A DNA stretch of 47,734 bases from Fusibacter sp. A1 (GTDB lineage: Bacteria > Bacillota > Clostridia > Peptostreptococcales > Acidaminobacteraceae): positions 1-47,734 of the forward strand of contig NZ_QQWI01000018.1 in NCBI RefSeq assembly GCF_004125825.1. Direction: 5' to 3'. Below are positions 24,521 through 33,066 of the stretch, in pieces (within the stretch, counting starts at the first letter, position 1; every line of letters starts with the position of its first letter). A model generated the notes under the pieces. That model saw nothing but the letters and a program-made list of their open reading frames with translations. It was not told where the DNA came from and searched no databases. Both the position numbers and the translations under genes were made by a program.

Positions 24521-25489
24521 CTATTCGATAAACACCTTTTCCCCGCATGAGGGACAAGCGTAGTGATATAATTTAGTCTGATAGATGTCGCGTTCGGCCA
24601 TAAGTACACCGCACTTCTTACAATACGTATCATTTGATATGCCAAAGACGTTACCTATATAGACGTAGTCCAAGTAGGTCTTTGCCAGCCTATATAATTC
24701 CTTTAGCAGTTCAACGTCCGTTTCTTTTTCGTGATAATGGTAACTCGGATAGTACCTCGATAAATGCAGCGGTATCATGCCACCCAAACCCTTGAGCCAA
24801 GAAAAGACAGACTCCCACTCCTTCAAATGGTCGTTGAATCCTGTCACGATCAAACTCGTCACTTCGACATGGGCATGTCTTGAACATAACTCGATGGTTG
24901 ACTTTACTGCTTCAAACTCGCCGCCAAGCTGATCATAATCCGAAGAAGAATAGCTTTTCAAATCGATGTTCCAGGCATCCACATAAGGTATCAGGTCCAT
25001 CAGACAAGTTTCTGAGACCATGCCATTGGTCACAACAACCACAAACCGGCCGGCTTCTTTTGCAAGCCGTGCTGTCTCTATCACAAATTCGATGGAGACT
25101 AAGGGTTCATTATAGGTAAAAGCTAGGCCAATCTCTTTTGGATAAGACTGCAAGAGCCTAACCATATCCTCAGGGCTATGGACCGTGTAATCCGCAGACA
25201 AGGTTTTGGCGATATGATAATTCTGACAAAACGGACAGTTCATATTACAGCCCATGCTGCCGATTGAAAGTACGCTTGTACCTGGCTTATAATGAAAAAT
25301 CGGTTTTTTTTCAATCGGATCAAGCGCTACCGCCGTGATATGACCATAGTTTAAGCACACTATAGCCTCATCAGTGGCTTTTCTCACACCACACCTGCCG
25401 ACTTTACCCACAGATAACCTACATTGATGTGGACAGACTGTACAGATCTTATCCCCATCCACTTCCATAAAGTAATCGGATATCAACAT
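24521..25489 (-). CDS. amrS: AmmeMemoRadiSam system radical SAM enzyme
   Basis: A 322-residue radical SAM protein with the cluster motif CNMNCPFC (C-x3-C-x2-C) near residue 75. An N-terminal cysteine set CTVCPHQC ... GRCG precedes it. A C-terminal zinc-ribbon-like pair is also seen (CKKCG ... CPSCG). This layout is typical of the AmmeMemoRadiSam radical SAM partner, whose reaction remains undefined. The ATG at 25489 has AAAGAGGTG upstream; a longer frame to 25531 reaches into the DnaA-box region. It is followed by the GH18 lipoprotein gene. Confidence 0.92.
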   Translation of the reverse strand: MLISDYFMEVDGDKICTVCPHQCRLSVGKVGRCGVRKATDEAIVCLNYGHITAVALDPIEKKPIFHYKPGTSVLSIGSMGCNMNCPFCQNYHIAKTLSADYTVHSPEDMVRLLQSYPKEIGLAFTYNEPLVSIEFVIETARLAKEAGRFVVVVTNGMVSETCLMDLIPYVDAWNIDLKSYSSSDYDQLGGEFEAVKSTIELCSRHAHVEVTSLIVTGFNDHLKEWESVFSWLKGLGGMIPLHLSRYYPSYHYHEKETDVELLKELYRLAKTYLDYVYIGNVFGISNDTYCKKCGVLMAERDIYQTKLYHYACPSCGEKVFIE

Positions 25490-25523
25490 CGCAAACACCT
25501 CTTTTTTCAAGACCCCATACTTT

Positions 25524-25639
25524 TTATCCACATATTGTTGGCGGTTTGTGGATAAGATGACCGATCCATCCCCAAGTTATCCAAAAGCATTTAAAACTAA
25601 TCCACAAACGACTAACAACTTGTGTACAACCTATCCACT
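25524..25639. promoter_or_regulatory. Cluster of DnaA-box-like 9-mers
   Basis: Two perfect boxes, TTATCCACA at 25524 and its complement TGTGGATAA at 25547. Three more have one mismatch: TTATCCAAA (25577), TAATCCACA (25598) and TGTGTACAA (25621, complement). A weaker CTATCCACT lies at 25631. Centre spacings are about 23, 30, 21, 23 and 10 bp. The cluster fills the whole 149-nt gap between the two AmmeMemoRadiSam genes, just upstream of amrS. A further near-box TTATCCCCA lies inside amrS at 25449. Function (DnaA titration or regulation) is inferred. Confidence 0.7.
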
Positions 25640-27048
25640 TATAGGTCTGCTTCGTGACGGATTACCTTAAAGCGCATCAGATGATAGGGTTCATCCTCTA
25701 TGCCGGCTTTTGATTTTGCAATTCTAAGCTGCTCGCCGACCGTCTCTATGCCTTCAAGCATAGGCAGAAGCAATCCTCTTTTAAATCCTGCCTCCACAAT
25801 CACTCCGTATCTCTGAGGATCAAGATCCTCCTCGGATTCAATCGGTTCGGGAGGCAATAGAATATCCACAGACACACGAAGATCAGCCAGCTCATCCTCA
25901 TAGATCGGATCAAACCTTGGGTCCTCACTGCATGCCTTGATCGCGTTATCCACTATCTCATCGATTAGCGAATCTCGAGTCGGATGAATCGTACCTATGC
26001 ACCCTCTAAGACCCGAATCGTTCTTGATCGAAACAAAACACCCGTGAGCTTCCTTATCGATCGCATAATCGTTTGGATCGACCTGTGGTCTGTCTCCCAT
26101 AAGTACAAAAGTATTGATCACATTTCTAGCCAGCTTCACATAATCGTCTTCAAGCCCTAACCTTCTGGCCTGCTCCGCGCGTGAAAGCTCTATAATAGAA
26201 GGAAGTAGGCCTGGCACGATGCCGCCGACCTCCGAAATGCCCGCAACCATATACCCAACACCGAACGGGCCTTCATAGCTAAGCACCTTGCTATCCACAA
26301 GCATCCTGTCATGGGCGCCAAAGGCGATGCAAAACGACCTGAATCCGCATTCTCTAGCAGACTCCCTTTTCTTTTGCGGATAGCTGAGAATGCTCAAAAA
26401 ATCGTGTTTCCCGATGGCTTCGACCACAAACTTATCGAAATTCGCTCCTTCAGGATGGTAGTCGTATGGACCGCTATCCTTTAGCGCATGGGACATATCC
26501 CCGCTGGCGATCAGTACCGTATCCCCCGCAAACTGTTTGACAACCGTTCGGATGTTCTGCCCGAGCTCATAAAGCTTGCTCGGTGAAAGCAATCCATAAG
26601 CCAGGTGGACAACATCATAGTCCTTATAAAACTGGTCAACAAACCAAAGCGGTACAATCGCACCGTGATCAAGCGTATAGGTGATTCCGAGTTCCTCCGC
26701 AAAATCCTCATCGATTTTAGCGACAACGATATCCGATCTGCTCGCTTCTGTTGCCAGCTCATCCACAAAGAACATGTCACATCTCTTTTGAACCTCAATA
26801 TCCTCATGACCGAATGTCGCAAGGTTACCATAAAGGTCGTGATTATAAAGCGCACCGATCCCATCTGAAAACACCGTACCGTGCGGTGAAATAATCACAA
26901 TCCTTTTAGGCTTGATCTTAGCGATCTCACGACCGACTTCCATCATTGCATCATACGTATTCTTACACAAGCCATGCCTGTCCCCCGCAACTTCAGGAAT
27001 CACAATCGGCGGATGCGGCATAAAATAAGTCTTAACAAGTCTTCCCAT
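25639..27048 (-). CDS. Fused AmmeMemoRadiSam proteins B and A (MEMO1 domain + AMMECR1 domain)
   Basis: A 469-residue two-domain protein. Residues ~1-270 are MEMO/class III extradiol dioxygenase-like (opening YFMPHPPIVIPEV, later ISPHG and SGDMSHALKDSGPYDYHPEG, with candidate metal-binding histidines). Residues ~300-469 are AMMECR1-like, with LRGCIGTIHP and SEDPRFDP. The system has no settled biochemical function; association with the radical SAM gene downstream is the family rule. The ATG at 27048 has AAAGGAGG upstream; 19 further open codons precede it but overlap the promoter. It is the first gene of the operon. Confidence 0.92.
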   Translation of the reverse strand: MGRLVKTYFMPHPPIVIPEVAGDRHGLCKNTYDAMMEVGREIAKIKPKRIVIISPHGTVFSDGIGALYNHDLYGNLATFGHEDIEVQKRCDMFFVDELATEASRSDIVVAKIDEDFAEELGITYTLDHGAIVPLWFVDQFYKDYDVVHLAYGLLSPSKLYELGQNIRTVVKQFAGDTVLIASGDMSHALKDSGPYDYHPEGANFDKFVVEAIGKHDFLSILSYPQKKRESARECGFRSFCIAFGAHDRMLVDSKVLSYEGPFGVGYMVAGISEVGGIVPGLLPSIIELSRAEQARRLGLEDDYVKLARNVINTFVLMGDRPQVDPNDYAIDKEAHGCFVSIKNDSGLRGCIGTIHPTRDSLIDEIVDNAIKACSEDPRFDPIYEDELADLRVSVDILLPPEPIESEEDLDPQRYGVIVEAGFKRGLLLPMLEGIETVGEQLRIAKSKAGIEDEPYHLMRFKVIRHEADL

Positions 27049-27085
27049 ATTAAAAGCCTCCTTTTGGGCATATTCTTCTGCTCTT

Positions 27086-27094
27086 ATTATACCA
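27086..27094 (-). promoter_or_regulatory. Extended -10 promoter of the amr operon
   Basis: On the minus strand TGG-TATAAT (a TGnTATAAT extended -10), 38 nt upstream of the amrBA start codon. The expected -35 region (27109-27114) lies within hairpin B of the dispersed repeat and has no good -35 match, which an extended -10 can tolerate. Confidence 0.6.
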
Positions 27095-27101
27095 TGAATT
27101 C

Positions 27102-27152
27102 CCACGAATTTTTTCTATTCGTGGCGCCTGTAAGTGAACGCCTTTTGTTCAC
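27102..27152 (-). repeat. Bipartite hairpin repeat, diverged inverted copy next to the amr promoter
   Basis: Hairpin B (CCACGAA / TTCGTGG, 27102-27124) and hairpin A (GTGAAC / GTTCAC, 27134-27152) with a linker close to CGCCTGTAA. On the minus strand the order is A, then B, then promoter, the same as at the left edge. Stems are kept while loops have diverged from those of the other copies. Confidence 0.8.
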
Positions 27153-27255
27153 TGAGGCGTTCCCCCAGAGACAAGTCTCTCCAAACATATCCTCTCTCCA
27201 ACCGCCATATCACTCGACCCAAGAGTTTGAAGCACCTGGTTGCGGTGGGCATCCC

Positions 27256-27306
27256 CCACGAACGTACTTTGTTCGTGGTGCCTGTAAGTGAACGTACTTT
27301 GTTCAC
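27256..27306 (-). repeat. Bipartite hairpin repeat, well-conserved inverted copy
   Basis: Hairpin B is CCACGAAC-GTACTTT-GTTCGTGG (27256-27278) and hairpin A is GTGAAC-GTACTTT-GTTCAC (27288-27306). Read on the minus strand it matches the left-edge unit closely, including loop AAAGTAC. It lies 65 bp from the rpsI terminator. The stretch 27153-27255 between the two copies has no recognisable gene. Confidence 0.88.
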
Positions 27307-27361
27307 GGAGGCAGTAGGACCTGAACTACAAGCTCCCTGGCCGGAGGGGCGGTCAAAACGC

Positions 27362-27391
27362 AAAAAAAAAAAACCATCCAGTGGATGGTTT
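27362..27391 (-). terminator. Terminator of rplM-rpsI
   Basis: AAACCATCCA / TGGATGGTTT with a minimal loop, followed on the minus strand by a run of twelve T (A tract 27362-27373). It lies 17 nt past the rpsI stop. Confidence 0.92.
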
Positions 27392-27407
27392 TTGTTTTGT
27401 GTTTTGA

Positions 27408-27797
27408 CTATCTCTTCGAGAACTGAGGAGATCTTCTTGCTGCTTTAAGACCGTATTTCTTTCTTTCTTTCATTCTTGAGTCACGAGTTAAGAATCCTTC
27501 AGACTTAAGTGCTGGTCTGAAAGTCTCATCTACGTGTAGTAACGCTCTAGAAATACCGTGACGGATCGCTCCAGCTTGACCTGTGAATCCACCACCGTTA
27601 ACTCTAACTAATACGTCGTATTTACCTTCAACACCTACAGTTGTAAGTGGTCTTTTTACTTCTCTGATCAAAAGCTCGTAACCGAAGTACTCGTCAAGAG
27701 GTCTATTATTGATTGTAACAACGCCTGTACCAGGTACTAAGCGAACACGTGCGATTGAACTTTTTCTTCTACCTGTTCCTTGATATTGAACTGACAT
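27408..27797 (-). CDS. rpsI: 30S ribosomal protein S9
   Basis: A 129-residue small-subunit protein whose basic tail reaches the P-site tRNA. The family opening [16 protein letters not shown] and the conserved ending [17 protein letters not shown], including the terminal Lys-Arg, are intact. It lies 16 nt after rplM in the standard rplM-rpsI pair with a GGAGG site. Confidence 0.98.
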   Translation of the reverse strand: MSVQYQGTGRRKSSIARVRLVPGTGVVTINNRPLDEYFGYELLIREVKRPLTTVGVEGKYDVLVRVNGGGFTGQAGAIRHGISRALLHVDETFRPALKSEGFLTRDSRMKERKKYGLKAARRSPQFSKR

Positions 27798-27813
27798 GGC
27801 TATTCCTCCTTAA

Positions 27814-28242
27814 CTAGAATTTTAATACTTCTGGCTTTTGAGCTTGGTGCTTGTGCTCAGGACCAGCGTATACGTTTAACTTCGTGTACATTTGACGACC
27901 TAAAGAGTTTTTAGGAAGCATGCCTTTAATAGCCAAACGAACTACTTCTTCAGGCTTAGTTGCCATCATTTGTCTTGCAGTTCTTTCACGTAAGTGACCT
28001 ACATAACCTGTATGCCATCTGTACATTTTTTGATCCAATTTTTTACCTGTGAATTTGATTTTATCAGCATTTACGATAATTACAAAGTCACCACAGTCAA
28101 CGTTTTGAGTGAAAGTTACTTTGTGCTTACCTCTTAATACTGATGCTACTTGTGATGCAAGTCTACCAAGTGTTTGACCTTCTGCATCAACTACAAACCA
28201 TTGTCTATCCACTTCATGTGGTTTTTGAATGAAAGATTTCAT
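27814..28242 (-). CDS. rplM: 50S ribosomal protein L13
   Basis: A 142-residue large-subunit assembly protein. [16 protein letters not shown] and [12 protein letters not shown] are characteristic. It starts after GGAGG and is preceded by a structured leader and a near-consensus promoter, so the rplM-rpsI pair is transcribed separately from the ecf-truA genes upstream. Confidence 0.98.
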   Translation of the reverse strand: MKSFIQKPHEVDRQWFVVDAEGQTLGRLASQVASVLRGKHKVTFTQNVDCGDFVIIVNADKIKFTGKKLDQKMYRWHTGYVGHLRERTARQMMATKPEEVVRLAIKGMLPKNSLGRQMYTKLNVYAGPEHKHQAQKPEVLKF

Positions 28243-28357
28243 AGTCTTTCCTCCCTATTATTCGAAGTTGTTCTTAAACTCGGGGCAGAGTTTAAATCAT
28301 TTACCGACCGCGGCCTATGTGTTTTTGTACTTCTTCACCGACACATACGCACAGAAC
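28243..28357 (-). promoter_or_regulatory. Candidate L13 leader (r-protein autoregulatory RNA)
   Basis: The 5' UTR of rplM has two clear elements on the minus strand: a stem TATGTGT / ACACATA with CGGTG immediately inside its 5' arm (28316-28347), and a hairpin TTAAACTC / GAGTTTAA with a 6-nt loop (28274-28295). L13 leaders are known in Firmicutes; assignment to that Rfam-type family is by position, not by a covariance search. Confidence 0.55.
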
Positions 28358-28363
28358 AATAAT

Positions 28364-28392
28364 ATTATATAGTTACTATAATAAATTGTCAA
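28364..28392 (-). promoter_or_regulatory. Promoter of rplM-rpsI
   Basis: On the minus strand a perfect consensus TTGACA (28387-28392) and perfect TATAAT (28364-28369) are 17 bp apart. It starts only a few bases from the truA stop, so no separate truA terminator is evident. Confidence 0.92.
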
Positions 28393-28403
28393 CATTTTTT
28401 TTG

Positions 28404-29138
28404 TCATTCATAGACGGTTTCCACAAGATAAAGTCCGCAAGCTGGAGCTGTACGCCTAAAATAGCTGCGATTACCGCCTGAAAGCTCAATCGCTACATCC
28501 GTTACGTTTTTTATGCCTTCAGAAACATCAAAATAGACACCCATCATGATTCTTACCATGTTGTATAAGAAGCCGCTTCCGGTAACCTTCATCGTCACGA
28601 TCTCCTCATGAATGTCAAATGTGATGTCATAAATTGTCCGTACTGTGTTTTCCACGCTGCTTCCAGAAGCCATGAAGGCTTTAAAGTCATGTGTGCCTAA
28701 GAAGCATCTCGCAGTCTCTCTCATCACATCCAGGTTGACAGGTTTTCCATACTGGTAGATGTAATGCGCATCCATCACAGAGTACTCCTGCGTGGTGCTG
28801 AATTTGTACTCATACGTTTTCGACACGGTATGATACCTGCTATGGAACTCCTCGTCCGCGGTTTCAGCAGATCGGACTCTCACATCATCAGGGAAATGCC
28901 TATTCATGACCTTGATTATCTTATCAAGCGGTATTTCCTTTTGCGTGTCAAAATGGAAGACCTGTCCTTTTGCATGCACTCCCCTATCGGTTCTCGAGGC
29001 GCCGTGTATCGTTATTTCACTGCCATATAATTTTGACAGGGATTCTTCAATCTCTTTCTGAACCGTTCGATGCTTAGGTTGCCTCTGCCAGCCATAAAAA
29101 CACCTGCCGTCGTATTCGCAGGTGCACTTATAACGCAT
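28404..29138 (-). CDS. truA: tRNA pseudouridine(38-40) synthase
   Basis: A 244-residue pseudouridine synthase acting on the tRNA anticodon stem-loop. The catalytic aspartate lies in SRTDRGVHA; YDGRCFYGWQRQP and FLYNMVR are further family motifs. It overlaps ecfT by 11 nt, continuing the common clostridial ecfA1-ecfA2-ecfT-truA order. Confidence 0.97.
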   Translation of the reverse strand: MRYKCTCEYDGRCFYGWQRQPKHRTVQKEIEESLSKLYGSEITIHGASRTDRGVHAKGQVFHFDTQKEIPLDKIIKVMNRHFPDDVRVRSAETADEEFHSRYHTVSKTYEYKFSTTQEYSVMDAHYIYQYGKPVNLDVMRETARCFLGTHDFKAFMASGSSVENTVRTIYDITFDIHEEIVTMKVTGSGFLYNMVRIMMGVYFDVSEGIKNVTDVAIELSGGNRSYFRRTAPACGLYLVETVYE

Positions 29139-29931
29139 AAGAGTTCACCATAATGACGCTAAACAGATACAAGGCGATCAAAGCCATGCCGATATAGTCG
29201 AAACGGCCTAATTTCAGGAGCTTCATTCTGGTCCTGCCTTCGCCGCCTTTATAACATCTCGACTCCATGGCCATTGCGAGTTCATCCGCCCTTCTAAAAG
29301 CGCTGATGAAAAGGGGGACCAGTATTGGAACAAGATTCTTGGCGCGTTTGATAAGTGATCCGGTTTCAAAGTCAGTGCCTCTTGCCATTTGGGCTTTCAT
29401 GATCTTATCGGTCTCTTCAAGCAGAGTCGGTATGAACCTTAGGGCGATTGTCATCATCATGGCTATTTCATGAGCGGGCACGCCTATTCTCTTAAAGGGA
29501 TTGAGCAGCTGCTCGATACCGTCTGTGAGCTCGATAGGAGACGTCGTAAAGGTCATCATCGAACTCCCAGTGATTAATAGCATTAGTCTGGAGGCCATAA
29601 ACACGGCCTGTCTCAGCCCCTCTTTCGTGATCACGATTTTCCAAAAACCAATCAGAGGATCACCAGGGGTAAAGAACAGGTTGATACTTACTGTGAACAC
29701 GATGATAAAGACAATCGGCTTAAGTCCTCTGAGTACAAAAGAAAGAGGCACTCTGCTAAGCTTTATGATCGAACCTAAAAAAAGAAGAATGGGAATGTAA
29801 GCCCAAAGGGTATCGATAATGAATAGTCCAGCCAAAAAAGTAATCGTCCCGATAATCTTAAATCGTGGGTCCAGCTTGTGTACGACACTGGCTGATGGAT
29901 AATATTGACCAATCGTGATATCTCTTAACAT
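29128..29931 (-). CDS. ecfT: ECF transporter transmembrane protein EcfT
   Basis: A 267-residue membrane scaffold of the energy-coupling factor vitamin/metal importer. Several hydrophobic segments plus the two cytoplasmic coupling helices with Ala-Arg-Gly-type motifs are seen (AQMARGTDF and ESRCYKGGEGRT, the second in variant form). It binds the two ATPases encoded just upstream and exchangeable S components encoded elsewhere. It overlaps ecfA2 by 7 nt and truA by 11 nt. Confidence 0.95.
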   Translation of the reverse strand: MLRDITIGQYYPSASVVHKLDPRFKIIGTITFLAGLFIIDTLWAYIPILLFLGSIIKLSRVPLSFVLRGLKPIVFIIVFTVSINLFFTPGDPLIGFWKIVITKEGLRQAVFMASRLMLLITGSSMMTFTTSPIELTDGIEQLLNPFKRIGVPAHEIAMMMTIALRFIPTLLEETDKIMKAQMARGTDFETGSLIKRAKNLVPILVPLFISAFRRADELAMAMESRCYKGGEGRTRMKLLKLGRFDYIGMALIALYLFSVIMVNSYAL

Positions 29932-30785
29932 GACACACCACCCAGCTTCTCACCGATCAGCCTACTCAGCACATGGGCGTCATAGACATCTTCAGGCAAG
30001 TCGAATCCGTTTTCATTAAGCGACTTGATTATTTTTGTGACTTCAGGTATATCAAGACCTATGCTTGAGAGGATCTCATGATTTTTAAACACATTGCTTG
30101 GCGTGTCAAAAAAAATCACCTTTCCCTTGTCCATGACAAGGATACGGTCGACATACTTTGCAACGTCTTCCATGGAATGGCTTACAAATATCGTGGTCCT
30201 ATTTTGTCTTTCATGTTCTTTTTTGATCAGTTTAAGAATATCTTCACGTCCCGCTGGATCAAGCCCGGCAGTCGGTTCGTCCAAAATCAGAACTTCAGGC
30301 TGCATCGCAAGCACACCCGCTATCGCTACTCGTCTTTTCTGCCCGCCGCTGACTTCAAAGGGCGATATGTCCTTAAAGACCTCAGCATCCATCCCGACGG
30401 CCATTAGCGCTTCTGAGACCCTACTTTGGATCTCGGCTTTTGCTAGTCCCAGATTAGATGGACCGTAAGCGACATCTTTGACAATGGTTTCTTCAAATAA
30501 CTGATACTCGGGGTACTGAAACACAAGACCGACACGTTTTCTGACATCTGAAAGTTTTATACCCTTGGTTGTGATGTCATATCCGTTGATAAATATCTCT
30601 CCGGTATTCGGTTTTAAAAGTCCGTTCATCATTTGAATCAAGGTGGATTTCCCTGAACCTGTATGACCGATAAGACCTATGAACTCACCACGGTTGATTT
30701 CAATCGACACGTCGCTAAGAGCCTTCGTCTCATAAGGTGTTCCTTGATCGTATATAAAATTTACTTGGTTGAGGAGTATTGACAT
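29925..30785 (-). CDS. ecfA2: ECF transporter ATP-binding protein EcfA2
   Basis: A 286-residue ABC ATPase with Walker A GHTGSGKST, Q-loop FQYPEYQLFE, signature VSGGQKRR, Walker B LILDEPTAGLDP, and a C-terminal extension typical of EcfA. YPEYQLFE is characteristic of the A2 member. It overlaps ecfA1 by 25 nt. With EcfA1 and EcfT it forms the shared energising module. Confidence 0.95.
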   Translation of the reverse strand: MSILLNQVNFIYDQGTPYETKALSDVSIEINRGEFIGLIGHTGSGKSTLIQMMNGLLKPNTGEIFINGYDITTKGIKLSDVRKRVGLVFQYPEYQLFEETIVKDVAYGPSNLGLAKAEIQSRVSEALMAVGMDAEVFKDISPFEVSGGQKRRVAIAGVLAMQPEVLILDEPTAGLDPAGREDILKLIKKEHERQNRTTIFVSHSMEDVAKYVDRILVMDKGKVIFFDTPSNVFKNHEILSSIGLDIPEVTKIIKSLNENGFDLPEDVYDAHVLSRLIGEKLGGVSC

Positions 30786-31594
30786 AATGCATTCACCAAC
30801 TGTTCTCTATCTAAAATTGTCTTTGGGAGTTTGATGCCCATTTTACGAAGTTCGTGTGTGATTCCTACCACTTCCGGCACATCCAGAGATAGGGCTTTAA
30901 GCGAGTCCACATCCTGAAAAAGTGTCATCGGAGTTTCATTCTTTACGATTTTGCCTTCATGCATGACAACAACCCGATCCGCCTTCACGGCTTCTTCCAT
31001 AAAATGCGTGATCAAGACGACTGTGATCCCTTCCTTGTGCAGGCTCATGATGGTGTCCATCACTTCTTTTCTACCAGAAGGGTCCAGCATCGCTGTGGGC
31101 TCGTCAAAAATGATGCATGAGGGTTTCATGGCGAGAACGCCGGCAATCGAAATCCGCTGCTTCTGGCCACCACTGAGTAGGTGCGGTGGCTTATGCCTGT
31201 ATGCTGTCATATCAACCCGCTCGATGGCAAAGTCGACTCTTTTGATGATCTCACTTTGATCAAGACCTAAGTTTTCGGGTCCGAAAGCGACATCTTCCTC
31301 AACGATCGTCGCGATAATCTGGTTGTCCGGGTTTTGAAAGACCATTCCAGCAGTCCTTCTGATGTCCCACAAGACTTCATCGTCAGCTGTATTCATCCCA
31401 TCAACCCACACACTTCCAGTAGTAGGCAGCAGTAGTGCGTTGATCATTTTCGCGAGCGTGCTCTTTCCCGATCCGTTATGACCTAAAATAGCAAGAAACT
31501 CGCCTTCTTTTACATGAAGGTCGATTCCTTCGAGGGCGAGATGCTCTGAATGCTCATATTTGAATGTTGTATTCTCAATCTTTATTTTATCCAT
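30761..31594 (-). CDS. ecfA1: ECF transporter ATP-binding protein EcfA1
   Basis: A 277-residue ABC ATPase with Walker A GHNGSGKST, Q-loop FQNPDNQIIA (the A1 form), signature LSGGQKQR, and Walker B IIFDEPTAMLDP. A GAGG site precedes the ATG. It follows rplQ after a 108-nt gap holding two hairpins, so its expression may depend on read-through from the ribosomal operon; no clear promoter was found. Confidence 0.95.
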   Translation of the reverse strand: MDKIKIENTTFKYEHSEHLALEGIDLHVKEGEFLAILGHNGSGKSTLAKMINALLLPTTGSVWVDGMNTADDEVLWDIRRTAGMVFQNPDNQIIATIVEEDVAFGPENLGLDQSEIIKRVDFAIERVDMTAYRHKPPHLLSGGQKQRISIAGVLAMKPSCIIFDEPTAMLDPSGRKEVMDTIMSLHKEGITVVLITHFMEEAVKADRVVVMHEGKIVKNETPMTLFQDVDSLKALSLDVPEVVGITHELRKMGIKLPKTILDREQLVNALCQYSSTK

Positions 31595-31633
31595 CAGATA
31601 ACCTCGAGTTTAGTTTTTAGTTCTATTAGACCT

Positions 31634-31694
31634 TTTTTACCTCTTCAGAAAGACTTCTGCAAAGGTAAAAAGGGACTAAGCTAACTTAATCCCT
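31634..31694 (-). terminator. Terminator after rplQ with a second overlapping hairpin
   Basis: On the minus strand AGGGATTAAG / CTTAGTCCCT (10 bp, one wobble, loop TTAG, 31671-31694) is followed by five T. That T run is itself the 5' arm of a second hairpin, TTTTTACCT / AGGTAAAAA (31634-31671). The overlap could make termination conditional or partial, allowing flow into ecfA1. Confidence 0.75.
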
Positions 31695-31702
31695 AAAAAC
31701 TC

Positions 31703-32044
31703 TTAAACTAATTCAATGATCGCCATAGGGGCTGCGTCGCCTCTTCTAGGACCAGTTTTCATAATTCTAGTGTAACCGCCGTTTCTCTCAGCATACTTAG
31801 GAGCGATTTCTTCGAAAAGTTGCTTAGCAGCCACTTTATCTCCCAAGAAGCTAACAACTTGTCTTCTAGCATGAATATCACCGCGTTTAGCAAGTGTAAT
31901 CATTTTATCAGCAAATTTTCTAGCTTCTTTAGCTCTTGTTTCAGTCGTTTCGATACGACCTTTAGTCAAAAGACTTAAAACAAGGTTTCTAAGCATGAGG
32001 TTTCTGTGAGCAGATGGACGACCTAACTTACGGTACTTCGCCAT
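31703..32044 (-). CDS. rplQ: 50S ribosomal protein L17
   Basis: A 113-residue protein of the standard bacterial length, with [16 protein letters not shown] at the start and [19 protein letters not shown] near the end. It is the last gene of the alpha operon, 17 nt after rpoA, followed by a terminator. Confidence 0.98.
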   Translation of the reverse strand: MAKYRKLGRPSAHRNLMLRNLVLSLLTKGRIETTETRAKEARKFADKMITLAKRGDIHARRQVVSFLGDKVAAKQLFEEIAPKYAERNGGYTRIMKTGPRRGDAAPMAIIELV

Positions 32045-32061
32045 TCTCTTCCTCCTTATTC

Positions 32062-33012
32062 TTACTCTTCAGAAGGTTTCAAGCCAAGTTCTAGCTCTGC
32101 TAGCTTGTGCTTAACTTCTTCAAGAGACTTCTTACCAAGGTTTCTAACCTTCATCATGTCTTCTTCAGTCTTAAGTGTCAATTCTTCTACCGTGTTGATA
32201 CCAGCACGTTTGAGGCAGTTGTATGAACGAACAGACAAGTCAAGTTCCTCGATAGTCATCTCAAGAACTTTTTCTTTCTTATCTTCTTCTTTCTCAACCA
32301 TAATTTCAACATTTGACATTTCTTCAGTCATGTTGATGAATAGGTTTAAGTGTTCACTCATGATCTTAGCGCCTAGTGATGTTGCTTCATCTGGTTTGAT
32401 CGTACCATCTGTCCATACTTCAAGTACGAGCTTATCATAATTTGCAACTTGGCCTACACGTGTATTTTCAACTGTGAAGTTTACTTTTTTAACTGGTGTA
32501 AAGATTGAATCAACTGGTATGATACCAATTGGCAAGCCCAATTCTTTATTAGCTTCAGCCGGAACATATCCTCTGCCTTTAGAAAGTGCTATCTCCATAC
32601 TTAAAGATGCGTTTTCTTCTAGTGTGCAGATATACATATCAGAATCGAGTATCTCGACATCTGCATCTGCAATGATATCTCCTGCTGTCACAACGCCTGG
32701 TTCATTTGTATCAATACGTAGTATTTTCGTTTCGTCATCAGAATGTATTTTAGCGGCTAAAGCTTTAAGGTTTAGCACGATTTCAATAACATCTTCTTTA
32801 ACGCCATCAATCGTCGAGAACTCATGTAAAACATTGTCAATTTTGACCCATTTCACAGCAGTACCTGGCAATGAAGCTAAAAGAATTCGACGTAGGCTGT
32901 TGCCTAGTGTTGTTCCATAGCCTCTTTCAAGCGGTTCGAGCACGAATTTGCCATACGTATTGTCTTCACTCAATTCCAAACATTCAATGGTTGGCTTTTC
33001 TATTTCAATCAT
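32062..33012 (-). CDS. rpoA: RNA polymerase alpha subunit
   Basis: A 316-residue protein. The N-terminal dimerisation domain contains [20 protein letters not shown]; the C-terminal domain, which contacts UP elements and activators, has [20 protein letters not shown] and [11 protein letters not shown]. The length is normal for Firmicutes. It sits between rpsD and rplQ as in the canonical alpha operon. Confidence 0.98.
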   Translation of the reverse strand: MIEIEKPTIECLELSEDNTYGKFVLEPLERGYGTTLGNSLRRILLASLPGTAVKWVKIDNVLHEFSTIDGVKEDVIEIVLNLKALAAKIHSDDETKILRIDTNEPGVVTAGDIIADADVEILDSDMYICTLEENASLSMEIALSKGRGYVPAEANKELGLPIGIIPVDSIFTPVKKVNFTVENTRVGQVANYDKLVLEVWTDGTIKPDEATSLGAKIMSEHLNLFINMTEEMSNVEIMVEKEEDKKEKVLEMTIEELDLSVRSYNCLKRAGINTVEELTLKTEEDMMKVRNLGKKSLEEVKHKLAELELGLKPSEE

Positions 33013-33066
33013 TCAACTGACCCTCCTTACATCATATATTTCCCGAGGGTAAAATTATTATACCTA

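Noticed and set aside
25524..25639. Chromosomal origin oriC
   Set aside because: No dnaA, dnaN, rpmH or gyrase genes nearby and no AT-rich unwinding tract was evident; a regulatory cluster is the more modest reading.
27115..27363. Possible 82-residue protein on the minus strand
   Set aside because: Its peptide resembles the translated left-edge repeat (VNKVRSL / TNKVRSW), so it is only repeat DNA read through; no ribosome site and a terminator overlaps it.
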